From the NCBI GenBank assembly GCA_000828835.1, contig AP014633.1, forward strand, positions 806,001-870,000: a DNA stretch of 64,000 bases, written 5' to 3'. A model generated the notes under the pieces. The model was not told the DNA's origin, ran no database searches, and saw only the letters and a list, made by a program, of their open reading frames with translations. Numbering within the stretch: the stretch's first letter is position 1; every line of letters begins with the position of its first letter. The position numbers and the translations under genes are program-made. Positions 53,010 through 63,422 of the stretch are shown piece after piece. Source of the stretch: Thioploca ingrica. GTDB taxonomy: Bacteria; Pseudomonadota; Gammaproteobacteria; Beggiatoales; Beggiatoaceae.

Positions 53010-54878
53010 ATGAAAAACTATTTAGAAATAGCTTTAAATCATCAACAAAGATTATTACCTCTTGTTATAATTGCTGTTTTTTTAATTACATCAAAAATAG
53101 GGTTTGTTAATTCAAAATATGTGGTATTGTTTGGAATCACATTTAAGATACTATTATTTCTATTTGCTCTGTTTGTACCCGGTTTCTTCTTCTTAAAGCT
53201 GATTAAGAAAGATTATTTTGACAATAATACTGCTTTTCTGCTGGCTGCTCCAACCTCGATAACTTTATTCAGTGTTATTTTTATCGTCTTGCAAATTTTT
53301 AAAAGTCCTCCCCTTTGGTATTTTATGTTTAATATTGGGGTAACCATTTTAATCATTTCTCTGGCTTATAAAAGTAAGATTACCAAAGAAATACTTTATA
53401 TCGACAACACACTGAAATACGGTTTTATACTCATTGTCATCGGTGCGGTGATGGCAACCAGTTATATTGCTGTAAACACAGACAACCCTACTCAAGAAGT
53501 AAACACGTGGACTATTCCGGCTAACCGAGGCTTTCGTCACTTACCTTCAGACAATGGCTTACAATATGATACTGCCATGGTCTTTGCCAATTACCGACAA
53601 CCGTGGTCATGGGGACCAAATGATTGGACCATGGGAGATCGTCCTCCGCTTTTGGGTGTAGTGAATGCGACTATCGCATTATCTCTTGCCACCCCCGCTG
53701 CGCTATTGTTTAACTTAAAACCGATCGTTTACCCCTTTTGGTATTATGAAATTATAGGAATAGTGCTTAACCTGTTATTTATTCTGCCATTGACTTTTTT
53801 AGCTAAAAAAGTATTTAACAACGAAAAAGCAATCTATTTTGTTCCTTTAGCGGTGTTACTGAATGGGTTTATATTTTTAAATATTTATTTTACTTGGCCA
53901 AAATTGTTAGCAACTTACTTTGCATTACTCTCAATGGCTTTTTTATTTAGTAGACGCATTAGTGTGATAAATATCTTCATTACTGGGTGGTTATGGGCAC
54001 TTGCAGCGCTATCTCATGGCGGGGCGATATTAAGTTTACCGGTACTGTTGGTTTTCTACAGCATCTACTTATTAAGAAAAATAAAATTGACGCTTTATTT
54101 AAAATATTTAATGATTTTTATGACTGCCTTGGTCATTTTTCAATCACCGTGGACCACTTATAAAAAAATGCACCCGGCTATTGATACTGTCAAGTTATAT
54201 TATTTTTATATTCCAACGGAATTTTGGCCACAAGAAAGTTTATCATTTGCCTCTAAAAATACCATGACTGCCATGATGACATTTTTGCAAGCCTATCCAC
54301 TTGAAAAGCAACTCAGCGTGAGATGGGAAAATTTAAAACAGGTCATTACGCAAAATGCCATTTCGGATACCATCAACGCTGTAATGAGCGGAAATTGGAA
54401 AACGTATCATGATGGATTATATCTGACTGAATTTCATTATCCCATTACAGCAATAGGAGAAGTTCAAATACTTTTAAGTATAGCTATTCTCGTTAGCTAT
54501 CTGCTCATTTATATCTTAAAACGACAGAGGTTATCACTCCCTTTTAATATGAAGTTGATGGGTTTAGCAATCGCTTTTGTACTCATGAGCTACCTATTTA
54601 ATATCCTCATCAAGTGGTTACCCTCTCATAACCATGAAATGCCGTATCTTGAATTAATTATTGCTATCGCCATTTTCGCCGGCATTTCTTTTTCGGTTAA
54701 GTATATCATGATGTTTTCTTTGGGAATGATTGGCATCCGTTTTGGTTATTATTTAATTTATTCTTCGATACAGCATAATTATCATATTGTCGATTTTTTC
54801 AATGTGGTTGTTATTATTAGTGTCATTTTGGTAATCTATTTAGCCAATCAATTTTGCCAACAAGATAAGCGAGAGTAG
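53010..54878 (+). CDS. Large polytopic membrane protein, GT-C-like
   Basis: The 622-residue protein has about 13 hydrophobic spans over nearly the whole length. Between spans lie extracytoplasmic loops with NRGFRHLPSDNGLQYDTAMV and WSWGPNDWTMGDRPPLLGVV, and a HGGAILSLPVLL segment in a later helix. The layout, with a long acidic-residue-bearing loop after the first spans, is like integral-membrane glycosyltransferases (GT-C), but I see no signature that fixes the family. Its stop codon overlaps the dispersed repeat at 54875-54892. Involvement in the surface glycan is inference from position. Confidence 0.75.
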   Translation: MKNYLEIALNHQQRLLPLVIIAVFLITSKIGFVNSKYVVLFGITFKILLFLFALFVPGFFFLKLIKKDYFDNNTAFLLAAPTSITLFSVIFIVLQIFKSPPLWYFMFNIGVTILIISLAYKSKITKEILYIDNTLKYGFILIVIGAVMATSYIAVNTDNPTQEVNTWTIPANRGFRHLPSDNGLQYDTAMVFANYRQPWSWGPNDWTMGDRPPLLGVVNATIALSLATPAALLFNLKPIVYPFWYYEIIGIVLNLLFILPLTFLAKKVFNNEKAIYFVPLAVLLNGFIFLNIYFTWPKLLATYFALLSMAFLFSRRISVINIFITGWLWALAALSHGGAILSLPVLLVFYSIYLLRKIKLTLYLKYLMIFMTALVIFQSPWTTYKKMHPAIDTVKLYYFYIPTEFWPQESLSFASKNTMTAMMTFLQAYPLEKQLSVRWENLKQVITQNAISDTINAVMSGNWKTYHDGLYLTEFHYPITAIGEVQILLSIAILVSYLLIYILKRQRLSLPFNMKLMGLAIAFVLMSYLFNILIKWLPSHNHEMPYLELIIAIAIFAGISFSVKYIMMFSLGMIGIRFGYYLIYSSIQHNYHIVDFFNVVVIISVILVIYLANQFCQQDKRE

Positions 54879-54892
54879 CCTGGATGAAATGA
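54875..54892. repeat. Copy of dispersed repeat GTAGCCTGGATGAAATGA
   Basis: An exact 18-base copy of the sequence at 51130-51147. It includes the TAG stop of the 622-residue protein gene. A diverged copy (TAGCCTAGATAAAACGATG) occurs near 52948. Confidence 0.75.
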
Positions 54893-54957
54893 TTTGGAGC
54901 GTCACTCGGTATTATGGCAATTTATCAAGACAATTTGCCAATACTTTTACTTAGATT

Positions 54958-55752
54958 ATGAAGCCCTATTTAGACTTAATGCAAGACGTTTTAGATAATG
55001 GCGTGGTGAAAGCCGACCGAACCGGAACGGGTACTTTATCGGTATTTGGACGACAACTGCGGTTTGACTTATCAATGGGGTTTCCATTGTTAACCACCAA
55101 AAAATTACATATTCGGAGTATTATTTATGAACTACTCTGGTTTTTGAAAGGAGAAACCAATATCCAATTCTTGGTGGAGAATAATGTCCATATTTGGGAT
55201 GCTTGGGCAGATGAACAAGGTGAATTAGGGCCGATTTATGGTTATCAATGGCGATCTTGGCCAACTCAAACCGGTCAATCGATTGATCAACTGAGTGATA
55301 TCATGACTCAGATTAATCATAATCCTGATTCCCGGCGATTAATTGTTTCTGCCTGGAATGTCGCAGATATCGATAAAATGGCTTTGCCACCTTGTCATTT
55401 ATTATTTCAATTTTATGTTGCTAAAGGTCAATTATCTTGTCAGTTATATCAGCGTTCGGCAGATTTTTTTATTGGCGTGCCGTTTAATATTGCCAGTTAT
55501 GCTTTATTAACTCATCTTATTGCCCAACAGTGCCAGTTAGCCGTTGGTGAATTGGTGTGGATTGGTGGTGATGTTCACATTTATTTGAATCACTTAGAAT
55601 TAGTTAAACTTCAATTGACTAGAACACCTTACCCCTTGCCGAGTTTGGTCATTAAACGTCAACCGAATTCATTGTTTGATTACCAATTTGATGATTTTGA
55701 AATTATTAATTATCAAGCACATCAGCATATTAAAGCGACCATTGCAGTTTAA
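54958..55752 (+). CDS. thyA: Thymidylate synthase
   Basis: The 264-residue enzyme methylates dUMP to dTMP with methylenetetrahydrofolate. [13 protein letters not shown] is the dUMP phosphate-binding loop with its arginine; C146 in [12 protein letters not shown] is the nucleophile at the position found in E. coli Thy[21 protein letters not shown] completes the active site, and [15 protein letters not shown] precedes the C-terminus. The length is exactly that of the short-form ThyA. The next gene starts four bases after its stop. Confidence 0.98.
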   Translation: MKPYLDLMQDVLDNGVVKADRTGTGTLSVFGRQLRFDLSMGFPLLTTKKLHIRSIIYELLWFLKGETNIQFLVENNVHIWDAWADEQGELGPIYGYQWRSWPTQTGQSIDQLSDIMTQINHNPDSRRLIVSAWNVADIDKMALPPCHLLFQFYVAKGQLSCQLYQRSADFFIGVPFNIASYALLTHLIAQQCQLAVGELVWIGGDVHIYLNHLELVKLQLTRTPYPLPSLVIKRQPNSLFDYQFDDFEIINYQAHQHIKATIAV

Positions 55753-55756
55753 TTGA

Positions 55757-58627
55757 ATGAAACAGTCAACGCCTCACTTACCCATAACCGCTGAACCTGC
55801 TTCTCCGGTAAGATGCTTAGGTCTTACTTTTGAAAATGATCAATTGCGACGCGCTTATTTTGTAGAAAAACTCAGAGACAAGTTAACCGACCCTGAATTT
55901 AGAAATCAAGTCGGTTTTCCGCAAGCCACCCTGGAAGCCATTTTAGCCTTATCTGATCCACCTTATTATACTGCTTGCCCTAATCCGTGGTTAACTGATT
56001 TTCTCAATGAAGAACCCGCCACACCAGCAGCAAATTATCATCGTGAACCCTTTACCGCTGACGTGCGCGAAGGTAAAAATGATCCGATTTATAACGCCCA
56101 TTCTTACCATACCAAAGTGCCTCATAAAGCTATTATGCGTTATATTCTACACTACACGCAACCGGGTGATGTGGTGTTGGATGGCTTTTGTGGGACTGGC
56201 ATGACCGGTGTAGCTGCTCAACTCTGTGGTGACCGAAGAGCCGTTGAGGAATTAGGTTATCGGGTTTTAACTGATGGAACCATTGAATCGGTGCAAGCAG
56301 ATCCGGCGGGTAATCGACTTTGGCAACCGTATTCTCGCTTAGGAATCCGACGAGTTATTTTAAATGATCTCTCCCCGGCAGCGACTTTTATTGCTTATAA
56401 CTACAATAACCCGTTGAATAGCATTCAGTTTGAACAGGAAGCTAAGCGGTTGTTACAAATAGTCGAAGCTGAATGTGGCTGGATGTATCAAACTTTACAT
56501 GCTTGCACGAAAGAGATTTCGGCACATACTGAAGAAATTCAAGCCGTGGTTTTAGGTGAACAAGCTTGTCCCGCTTGGCTCCAGTTAGGACGGGTTCACT
56601 ATACTTTATGGTCAGATGTATTTAGTTGTCCCGAATGTACCGGCGAACTGATATTTTGGCAAGTCGCCATTGATCAAACCATCGGGCAAATTAAAGCGAC
56701 CTTCTCTTGTCCTCATTGTGATGCCTTGTTAACTAAGCATCGTTTAGAACGTGTTTGGTTAACCCGATTTGATAAAGCCCTTCAACAAACACTGCGGCAA
56801 GCTAAACAAGTCCCCGTTCTCATTTATTATTCGGTAGGCACTACCCGCTTTCAAAAAACGCCAGATATTTTTGACTTGGCTTTATTAAATAAAATCGAGC
56901 AAACTGAAACGACTTATTGGTTTCCAACCGCGCCATTACCAACCGGGTACAACACTCGCCAACCAATGGAATCGCATGGTATTACCCATTTACATCATTT
57001 TTACACGACGCGTAATTTGCAAACCTTAGCTTGTTTTCATGATAAAGTTAAGCAATATCCACGCGCTTTATTTATTTTAAGTGGGATTGTTAATCGTTCC
57101 ACTAAAATGAATCGGATCCATTTAAAATATTTTTGTCTCGGTGGCGGCGGTTGGAATGCGGGTTATTTAAAAGGGACTTTATATGTTTCATCCCTGCCCA
57201 TCGAAACCTCGATTATTGAGCAAATTGAGGATCGCATTAAAAGTATCAAAAATGCCTTTAGTGGTTTAAGCCGCGTTGCTCAGCAAGTTATCATCTCCGC
57301 ATTTTCTGCTCATGCCATTGATGTTGCGGATAATTCTATTGATTATATTTTTCTGGATCCGCCTTTTGGTTCTAATTTGATGTATTCAGAATTGAATTTT
57401 TTATGGGAAGGTTGGTTACAAGTGTTCACTCACAACTCGATGGAAGCCATTGTAAATAAAGCGCAAGGCAAAGATTTAAACGATTATCGGCGTTTAATGG
57501 CGGCTTGTTTTCAAGAAGCTTTTCGTATCCTCAAGCCGGGAAGATGGATAACCATTGAATTTTCTAATACTCAAGCCAAAGTTTGGAATGCTTTACAAGC
57601 CGCTTTGCAACAGGTCGGTTTTATTATTGCCAATGTATCCGCTTTAGACAAAAAACAAGGTAGTTTCAAAGCCGTTACTACGACCACCGCAGTTAGACAA
57701 GATCTGATTATCTCGGCTTACAAACCCGCTAAGCAATTAGCAAAAACCGTGAGAACAGCCGCACAGCTAGAAACCGGTGTGTGGGAATTTGTCCGTAATC
57801 ATTTAAAACAGGTGAGCCTGACCAAAATCAAAGACGGTACTCTTGAATTTATTACCGAACGTGATCCCCGTATTCTTTATGATCGCACGGTGGCTTATTT
57901 GATGAATCAGGGTTATTCTATCCCTTTCTCCAGTCAAACCTTTCAAATCCAATTACGTGAATATTTTTTAGAAAGTGATGGGATGATATTTTTACCCGAA
58001 CAATTTGAAAGCTACCAGCAAAAGAAACAACAAGTTAAACAACATTCGCAATTAGAATTATTTGTGTGTGATGAACGCAGTGCCATTGAGTGGTTACAAC
58101 ATTTTCTCATCCAACAACCAGCAACTTACCAAGAAATTCATCCGCAATTTACTCAATTATTAGGCGCCGGCTGGAAAAAACATGAACTAATTCCGGAATT
58201 AGAAACTTTATTGGAAGTTAATTTTTTAAAATACGATGGTCATGGTCCAGTTCCAGAACCGATTCAACACTATTTATCCAACCAGTTTGAAGTCTGTCGT
58301 CATCTGGCTCCAGATAATTCAACTTTACAACAAGCTGCTGCTGAACGTTGGTATGTTCCCGATCCCCACAAAACTCACGATTTAGAAAAAATCCGTGAAA
58401 ATCACTTACTGCGGGAATTTAAACACTATCGCCACAATAGTGTGAAAAATCTAAAAATATTTCGCTTAGAAGCGCTACGGGCCGGTTTCAAAAAAGCTTG
58501 GGTACAAAAAGATTACCAAACGATTATAGCAGTAGCGAAGAAAATTCCCGATCCCATTTTGTACGAAGATGAGCAATTATTGCAATTTTACGATCTCGCC
58601 ATGATCAGAACGAAAGAACCGAATTAA
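55757..58627 (+). CDS. Large orphan DNA methyltransferase with zinc ribbons
   Basis: A 956-residue protein. DGFCGTGMTGVAAQLC at 142-157 is the SAM-binding motif I of N4/N6 DNA methylases; a long insert of about 380 residues follows, containing two CxxC pairs (FSCPECTGEL near 290, FSCPHCDALL near 320) that form zinc ribbons; then DYIFLDPPFGSNLMYSELNF near 530-550 holds the catalytic DPPF. FRILKPGRWITIEFSNTQ is the next conserved strand. The C-terminal 370 residues carry no motif I recognise. The motif order I-insert-DPPF is alpha-like. The N-terminal NAHSYHTKVPHKAIMRYI matches the family before motif I. No restriction gene is next to it; thyA is immediately upstream. Confidence 0.85.
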   Translation: MKQSTPHLPITAEPASPVRCLGLTFENDQLRRAYFVEKLRDKLTDPEFRNQVGFPQATLEAILALSDPPYYTACPNPWLTDFLNEEPATPAANYHREPFTADVREGKNDPIYNAHSYHTKVPHKAIMRYILHYTQPGDVVLDGFCGTGMTGVAAQLCGDRRAVEELGYRVLTDGTIESVQADPAGNRLWQPYSRLGIRRVILNDLSPAATFIAYNYNNPLNSIQFEQEAKRLLQIVEAECGWMYQTLHACTKEISAHTEEIQAVVLGEQACPAWLQLGRVHYTLWSDVFSCPECTGELIFWQVAIDQTIGQIKATFSCPHCDALLTKHRLERVWLTRFDKALQQTLRQAKQVPVLIYYSVGTTRFQKTPDIFDLALLNKIEQTETTYWFPTAPLPTGYNTRQPMESHGITHLHHFYTTRNLQTLACFHDKVKQYPRALFILSGIVNRSTKMNRIHLKYFCLGGGGWNAGYLKGTLYVSSLPIETSIIEQIEDRIKSIKNAFSGLSRVAQQVIISAFSAHAIDVADNSIDYIFLDPPFGSNLMYSELNFLWEGWLQVFTHNSMEAIVNKAQGKDLNDYRRLMAACFQEAFRILKPGRWITIEFSNTQAKVWNALQAALQQVGFIIANVSALDKKQGSFKAVTTTTAVRQDLIISAYKPAKQLAKTVRTAAQLETGVWEFVRNHLKQVSLTKIKDGTLEFITERDPRILYDRTVAYLMNQGYSIPFSSQTFQIQLREYFLESDGMIFLPEQFESYQQKKQQVKQHSQLELFVCDERSAIEWLQHFLIQQPATYQEIHPQFTQLLGAGWKKHELIPELETLLEVNFLKYDGHGPVPEPIQHYLSNQFEVCRHLAPDNSTLQQAAAERWYVPDPHKTHDLEKIRENHLLREFKHYRHNSVKNLKIFRLEALRAGFKKAWVQKDYQTIIAVAKKIPDPILYEDEQLLQFYDLAMIRTKEPN

Positions 58628-58635
58628 AAAATGTT

Positions 58636-58666
58636 AGGGACGTTAATACTCAATGCTAACGTCTCT
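58636..58666. terminator. Hairpin between convergent genes
   Basis: AGGGACGTTA pairs with TAACGTCTCT (nine of ten positions) around an 11-base loop and is followed by CAATTTAATTT. It is placed between two convergent genes. A strong U-run is lacking, so the strength is uncertain. Confidence 0.5.
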
Positions 58667-58693
58667 CAATTTAATTTAACTATCATTGGTTGG

Positions 58694-60232
58694 TTATTTA
58701 TTGATTAATAACTGCGATTCTAAATGGCCACCCCGGCGTGCAAATACCGAAAAATAGTTTGAAGCCGCTGGCGTTTTTATTTCAATCGGTATCCAAGTGT
58801 ATTTGGAGAACAGCCACTTTAGTACCAGGGGTTGATTTTTTAAAACACTCGGATTGTGATCTAAAATTAACATTTCTGGGTTATTACGTTCCAGATCGGC
58901 TATCACCCGTTGCGATAGTTCTTGCACCAGTGGTCCATTTATCAAGGCACCGGTAGGAAAAACCCCAGTCGGTGGACGATGTTGAGTATAATAATAAAGT
59001 CCCACATGATGGCCCCACTCATAAAAGGTTTCGTCTTTTTGTAGAAGGTTATCAATTTCTTGAGCCAAATTTTTGGTAATAATAAAAAGATCACCATATT
59101 TCTTACGTGACCATTCTATTGGCTCGAGTTGGTATTGGGGCAGGTGTAGGTAAAGTAAAGCGATGATGAGTATTGTAGCGACTAGTTGAGATATCCAGAT
59201 GGGTTTAATAATTTTACCTAACTCGATAATAGCTCCTCCAAAGCCAACGGCGAGTAAAGGTAACCATAATTGGTAATAGTGTGAAAAAAACTTACCTGGT
59301 AAAGCGACCATAATTTGAATAGCAACCGCATAGGCCAACCAAAAAATCCAAGTGCGCTTTCTGGAAAATAAAATTAACGTTCCTAAAATAATGGCTAATA
59401 CAATCAGAGGATAAGCGAGTTGTGGAAAAGGAGGAAATAGTTGCTGTGGAATGAATAATCCGCGCAAGATATTTTTAACAGCAGAACCGGCATAATATTG
59501 ATTATAAATAAAAATAGTATCGTAAAATGCTTTAAATCGCCCTAAAATAGCAAAATAGCTAAATACGCTTATCCATACGATACCCACGGTACCTAGCATG
59601 ATCATCACTTGAGTTAAAGCTAGCCGCCTCTCTAATTTAGCCGGAAGCATAATCAAGTAAGTCCCTCCCAATAAGAACAGAGTCACAATAATAATCTGTT
59701 TATAGAGAGTAGCCCAAGCTATGAGTAAACCAATCCAAATCGCTTTGCGATAACTAAAATTCCAATCTGCCTTGACGAATAAAACCCATACCCAGATGAG
59801 GCAAGCATTCATAAACACTTCAGTATTAGGCTGATTAGCTTCGAGTTGCAATTCGCCAGCCAGAATTGCCCAACAAGCTGCTGCCCATAAACCACCGCTA
59901 CGTCGTCCTCCCGTTAATGCAGTTCCAGCAAAGTAAACTCCAAATAAGGTTATTATCGCCGCAACGATATTGAGCAAATAAATAGAATTGGGACCGTATC
60001 CGGCGATAAGTTCTGCGGCTGCGTAAGTTAAATAAATTCCCGGTGGTTTTATATCCCAAAGATCAGAATAGAGTTCGCGTCCTGCTAACATCTCATGTGC
60101 CATAACTGCATAGGTCATCAAATCCCGCTCAAATGGTTCATCGTAGGTATGAAAGCGTGCGAGCGCTATCAATAAACCCAGACTGATTAAAATGGTCAAC
60201 GGAAAATGTTTCTTCAACAGTTTAGATTGCAT
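58694..60232 (-). CDS. ArnT/GT39-like membrane glycosyltransferase
   Basis: The 512-residue protein has 10-12 hydrophobic spans. YDEPFERDLMTYAVMAHEML is the first extracytoplasmic loop with the conserved acidic pair of GT39 (PMT_2/ArnT-type) enzymes, and GRELYSDLWDIKPPGIYLTY follows as in the family. The later part FSHYYQLWLPLLAVGFGG and the C-terminal periplasmic domain also fit. Such enzymes use undecaprenyl-linked or dolichol-like sugar donors to modify lipids or proteins. The target is unknown. It is convergent with the methyltransferase gene and lies 99 bases downstream of hemL. Confidence 0.82.
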   Translation of the reverse strand: MQSKLLKKHFPLTILISLGLLIALARFHTYDEPFERDLMTYAVMAHEMLAGRELYSDLWDIKPPGIYLTYAAAELIAGYGPNSIYLLNIVAAIITLFGVYFAGTALTGGRRSGGLWAAACWAILAGELQLEANQPNTEVFMNACLIWVWVLFVKADWNFSYRKAIWIGLLIAWATLYKQIIIVTLFLLGGTYLIMLPAKLERRLALTQVMIMLGTVGIVWISVFSYFAILGRFKAFYDTIFIYNQYYAGSAVKNILRGLFIPQQLFPPFPQLAYPLIVLAIILGTLILFSRKRTWIFWLAYAVAIQIMVALPGKFFSHYYQLWLPLLAVGFGGAIIELGKIIKPIWISQLVATILIIALLYLHLPQYQLEPIEWSRKKYGDLFIITKNLAQEIDNLLQKDETFYEWGHHVGLYYYTQHRPPTGVFPTGALINGPLVQELSQRVIADLERNNPEMLILDHNPSVLKNQPLVLKWLFSKYTWIPIEIKTPAASNYFSVFARRGGHLESQLLINK

Positions 60233-60331
60233 TTATGGTTTCCTAACTAAACTAGTAACCACGGAAGTTCGCTGATAATACCGAGGAGTAGTGCAGATTG
60301 AGTAATTACACCTTACTCTATTCTAATTTAA

Positions 60332-61612
60332 TCATAAACTTGCCAAAACTTGTTCCGCCGCTGCTAATGTAGTTTGAAGATCAGCCTGAGTATGTGCCGA
60401 CGATACAAATCCCGCTTCAAAGGCAGAAGGTGCGAAATAAATCCCTTTTTTCAACATACCATGAAAGAATTTTTTAAAATAGTCAATATTGCAAGCATTC
60501 ACTTGGTCAAAATTGTCTACCCGGTCAGCTTGGGTAAAAAAGTAACCAAACATCCCGCCGATGGCAACACCCGTCATGGGAATTTGCGCATTTTTAGCTT
60601 GTTCTAATAATCCGGTAACTAAGTATTCGGTTTTTTGGCTCAATTCGGCAAAAAAGCCCGGCACAGCAATTATTTCTAAAGTAGCAAGCCCCGCTGCCAT
60701 TGCCACCGGGTTACCCGATAACGTACCCGCTTGATAAATTGGACCAAGCGGTGCAATTTGTTCCATAATTTCTCGTTTGCCGCCAAAGGCACCGACTGGC
60801 ATACCACCACCAATCACTTTACCTAAAGTCGTTAGATCGGGTTTAACGTTATAATAAGCTTGAGCACCACCTAAAGCGACCCGAAAACCGGTCATGACTT
60901 CATCAAAAATCAATACGCTCCCGTATTCATCACAGAGTTCGCGTAATCCTGATAAAAAACCGGGTACGGGTAGTACACAATTCATATTACCCGCCACCGG
61001 CTCGACAATAATACCGGCAATTTGAGAACCGAGTGTGGAGAAAACTTGTTTAACGGGTTCGATATCGTTGTAGGTGAGCGTTAAAGTATGTTCAGCTAAG
61101 CTAGCTGGAACTCCAGGACTATTGGGTAATCCGAGGGTTAATACCCCAGAACCAGCTTTGACCAATAGCGAATCTGCATGACCATGATAGCAACCGCTAA
61201 ATTTAATAATTTTATCACGCTTGGTATAGCCTCTCGCTAACCGTATCGCACTCATCGTGGCTTCAGTGCCAGAATTAACCATGCGAACTAATTCTATCGA
61301 AGGCATGAATTCACAAATTTTTTTGGCCAGTTGAGTTTCAATTGGAGTGGGTGCTCCAAAACTTAACCCTTGCGTTGCCGATTCTTGTACTGCCTTAATC
61401 ACTTGAGGATGAGCATGACCAACAATCATTGGTCCCCAGGAACCCACATAATCAATATAACGTTTACCTTCAGTGTCATACAGATACGCTCCCGCCGCTC
61501 GGGCAATAAATACGGGATCACCACCGACTCCTTTAAAAGCGCGAACCGGCGAATTAACCCCACCAGGAATATATTGTTGAGCAGCCATAAAATGTTCGTG
61601 AGAAGTCGTCAT
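60332..61612 (-). CDS. hemL: Glutamate-1-semialdehyde 2,1-aminomutase
   Basis: The 426-residue PLP enzyme makes 5-aminolevulinate, the first committed tetrapyrrole precursor in the C5 pathway. [21 protein letters not shown] is the N-terminal signature; [20 protein letters not shown] binds the phosphate, [15 protein letters not shown] the cofactor ring, and [19 protein letters not shown] includes the Schiff-base lysine. The ATG at 61612 is preceded by AAAGGAAAGG; the frame could be stretched to 61639 inside yidC, but that start is unlikely. It follows yidC on the same strand. Confidence 0.97.
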   Translation of the reverse strand: MTTSHEHFMAAQQYIPGGVNSPVRAFKGVGGDPVFIARAAGAYLYDTEGKRYIDYVGSWGPMIVGHAHPQVIKAVQESATQGLSFGAPTPIETQLAKKICEFMPSIELVRMVNSGTEATMSAIRLARGYTKRDKIIKFSGCYHGHADSLLVKAGSGVLTLGLPNSPGVPASLAEHTLTLTYNDIEPVKQVFSTLGSQIAGIIVEPVAGNMNCVLPVPGFLSGLRELCDEYGSVLIFDEVMTGFRVALGGAQAYYNVKPDLTTLGKVIGGGMPVGAFGGKREIMEQIAPLGPIYQAGTLSGNPVAMAAGLATLEIIAVPGFFAELSQKTEYLVTGLLEQAKNAQIPMTGVAIGGMFGYFFTQADRVDNFDQVNACNIDYFKKFFHGMLKKGIYFAPSAFEAGFVSSAHTQADLQTTLAAAEQVLASL

Positions 61613-61622
61613 CACCTTTCCT

Positions 61623-63290
61623 TTACACATGACCTGCAATTTTTTTAGTAATAACCCATTGTTGAGTAATAGAAAGAATATTATTTACTACCCAATACAA
61701 TACCAATCCAGAAGGGAAAAAAGCAAAAAACACTGTAAATACAATAGGTAACATCATCATCACTTTCTGTTGTACCGGATCGATGGGGGCTGGATTTAAG
61801 AAATGTTGCAACAACATCGTTGTTCCCATAATCAGCGGCAACACAAAATAGGGATCCGGTGAAGATAAGTCATGTAACCAGAATATGAAACCTACTTGAC
61901 GTAATTCCACGCTTTCTAATAGCACCCAATACAGCGAAATAAAAACCGGTATTTGAACTAAAATTGGTAAGCAACCGCCTAAAGGATTAATTTTTTCTTT
62001 TTTATATAACTCCATCAAAGCCCGATTTAAACCTTCTCTATCATCACCATACCGTTCTTTAAACGCGGCTAACCGCGGTTGTAACCGACGCATATTAGCC
62101 ATTGACTTATAACTGGTTGCTGATAAATGGAAAAAGGCAAGTTTAATTAAGACAGTTAAAATAATAATAGCCCAACCCCAATTGCCTACGCCTTGATGAA
62201 TATACTCTAATGCCCAAAATAGCGGTTGCGCAATAAACCACAACCAACCGTAATCTACGGTCAAATCTAATCCTGGTGCTAGCTTTGCCAAAGTATGTTG
62301 CAATTTAGGGCCAATGTATAAAGCCATCTCAAAATCATATTCGGAATGCGGTGCCACGGTTTGAGTTGGTCCATACAGTCCTAACACATAACGATTTCCT
62401 TGAGTCAAGAGATTAGTATAATATTTATATTCTTGTTCACGTGGTGGTATCCAAGCCGCAATAAAATAATGTTGAATCATCGCTGCCCAACCGCTCGCCC
62501 AAGGTGAACGATTTTCCTTATTAAACCGACCCTCTCGTATGTCATTAAATTTGATTTTTTCGTACAACTTATTAGGACTAGAAATAGCACCACCGGTATA
62601 GGTATAAACGAAGCCTTTTCTTGGTACCTCAGTGCGTTGAAACTGCCCATATAATTGCCCTTGCCAAGGCTGATTGCTATTATTATTAACGACATGTTTA
62701 ACCGTGATAACATAACTGCCACGATGAAATTGGTAAATTTTATTGACTTGAAGACCTTGGTCATTTTGCCAAACCAATTTGACTTCTAAACTATCCTCTT
62801 TTTCACCCAGATGATACGATTGTTTATCACTTTGATAGACGGCTTGGTGAGTAGGCGCAGATTGTTCGGGTAATAAACCCGATTGGGCAATAAATAAGTT
62901 AGGTAATTCATCATTTAACAATTGGAAAGAACGATCTGGAGTTTTAATTTCGATTGGATAATCTGATAATTCAACTTGCCGTATATCCCCCCCCTTAGTA
63001 TCAATTTTTAATTTGAATAGATCGGTTTCTACAAAAATACGTGATTCACTGGGTAGCCATTGTTGAGCAGTAGTGATCGGTAATGCCGAGGTAGCTGGAC
63101 CCACCTGCTGTTCGGGTGTATTGGGTAATTCTGATTCTGGTGGTGAAGTCGTAGCAGAATCAGAAGTAACGGTGGTAGAAGAACCAACACTACGAGGTGA
63201 CCGAGTACCATAATCTATCTGCCAAGCTTGATACATCATTAATAAAATGAAGCTGAGGGTTATTACCAGAATTAATCTGATATTATCCAT
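61623..63290 (-). CDS. yidC: Membrane protein insertase YidC
   Basis: The 555-residue protein inserts and folds inner-membrane proteins with or without SecYEG. It has an N-terminal signal-anchor ([20 protein letters not shown]), a large periplasmic beta domain (about 80-340) and a C-terminal five-helix core with [40 protein letters not shown] and the conserved positively charged groove residue region. The length is typical of gammaproteobacteria. It is normally preceded by yidD after rnpA; here the 125-base spacer upstream contains a heptamer array instead. Confidence 0.98.
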   Translation of the reverse strand: MDNIRLILVITLSFILLMMYQAWQIDYGTRSPRSVGSSTTVTSDSATTSPPESELPNTPEQQVGPATSALPITTAQQWLPSESRIFVETDLFKLKIDTKGGDIRQVELSDYPIEIKTPDRSFQLLNDELPNLFIAQSGLLPEQSAPTHQAVYQSDKQSYHLGEKEDSLEVKLVWQNDQGLQVNKIYQFHRGSYVITVKHVVNNNSNQPWQGQLYGQFQRTEVPRKGFVYTYTGGAISSPNKLYEKIKFNDIREGRFNKENRSPWASGWAAMIQHYFIAAWIPPREQEYKYYTNLLTQGNRYVLGLYGPTQTVAPHSEYDFEMALYIGPKLQHTLAKLAPGLDLTVDYGWLWFIAQPLFWALEYIHQGVGNWGWAIIILTVLIKLAFFHLSATSYKSMANMRRLQPRLAAFKERYGDDREGLNRALMELYKKEKINPLGGCLPILVQIPVFISLYWVLLESVELRQVGFIFWLHDLSSPDPYFVLPLIMGTTMLLQHFLNPAPIDPVQQKVMMMLPIVFTVFFAFFPSGLVLYWVVNNILSITQQWVITKKIAGHV

Positions 63291-63310
63291 GTGACTTAAA
63301 TTTCCTTTTA

Positions 63311-63422
63311 ACAGTGAACAGTGAACCGTGAACAGTGAGCAGTTATCTTGGTTAACGATTCAGTATTCACTGATAACTGATAACTATTCACTGATAACTG
63401 TTCACTGATAACTGTTCACTGA
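63311..63422. repeat. Heptamer array between rnpA and yidC (16 units)
   Basis: Sixteen contiguous 7-mers: ACAGTGA, ACAGTGA, ACCGTGA, ACAGTGA, GCAGTTA, TCTTGGT, TAACGAT, TCAGTAT, then alternating TCACTGA and TAACTGA/TAACTGT units to 63422. The last heptamer (TCACTGA, 63416-63422) contains the stop codon of rnpA, which is read on the other strand. The array is in the location that yidD occupies in most relatives. Confidence 0.92.

Noticed and set aside
60270-60331. Possible terminator GAGTAA...TTACTC near 60300 for hemL
   Set aside because: Six-base stem without a U-run in the hemL direction.
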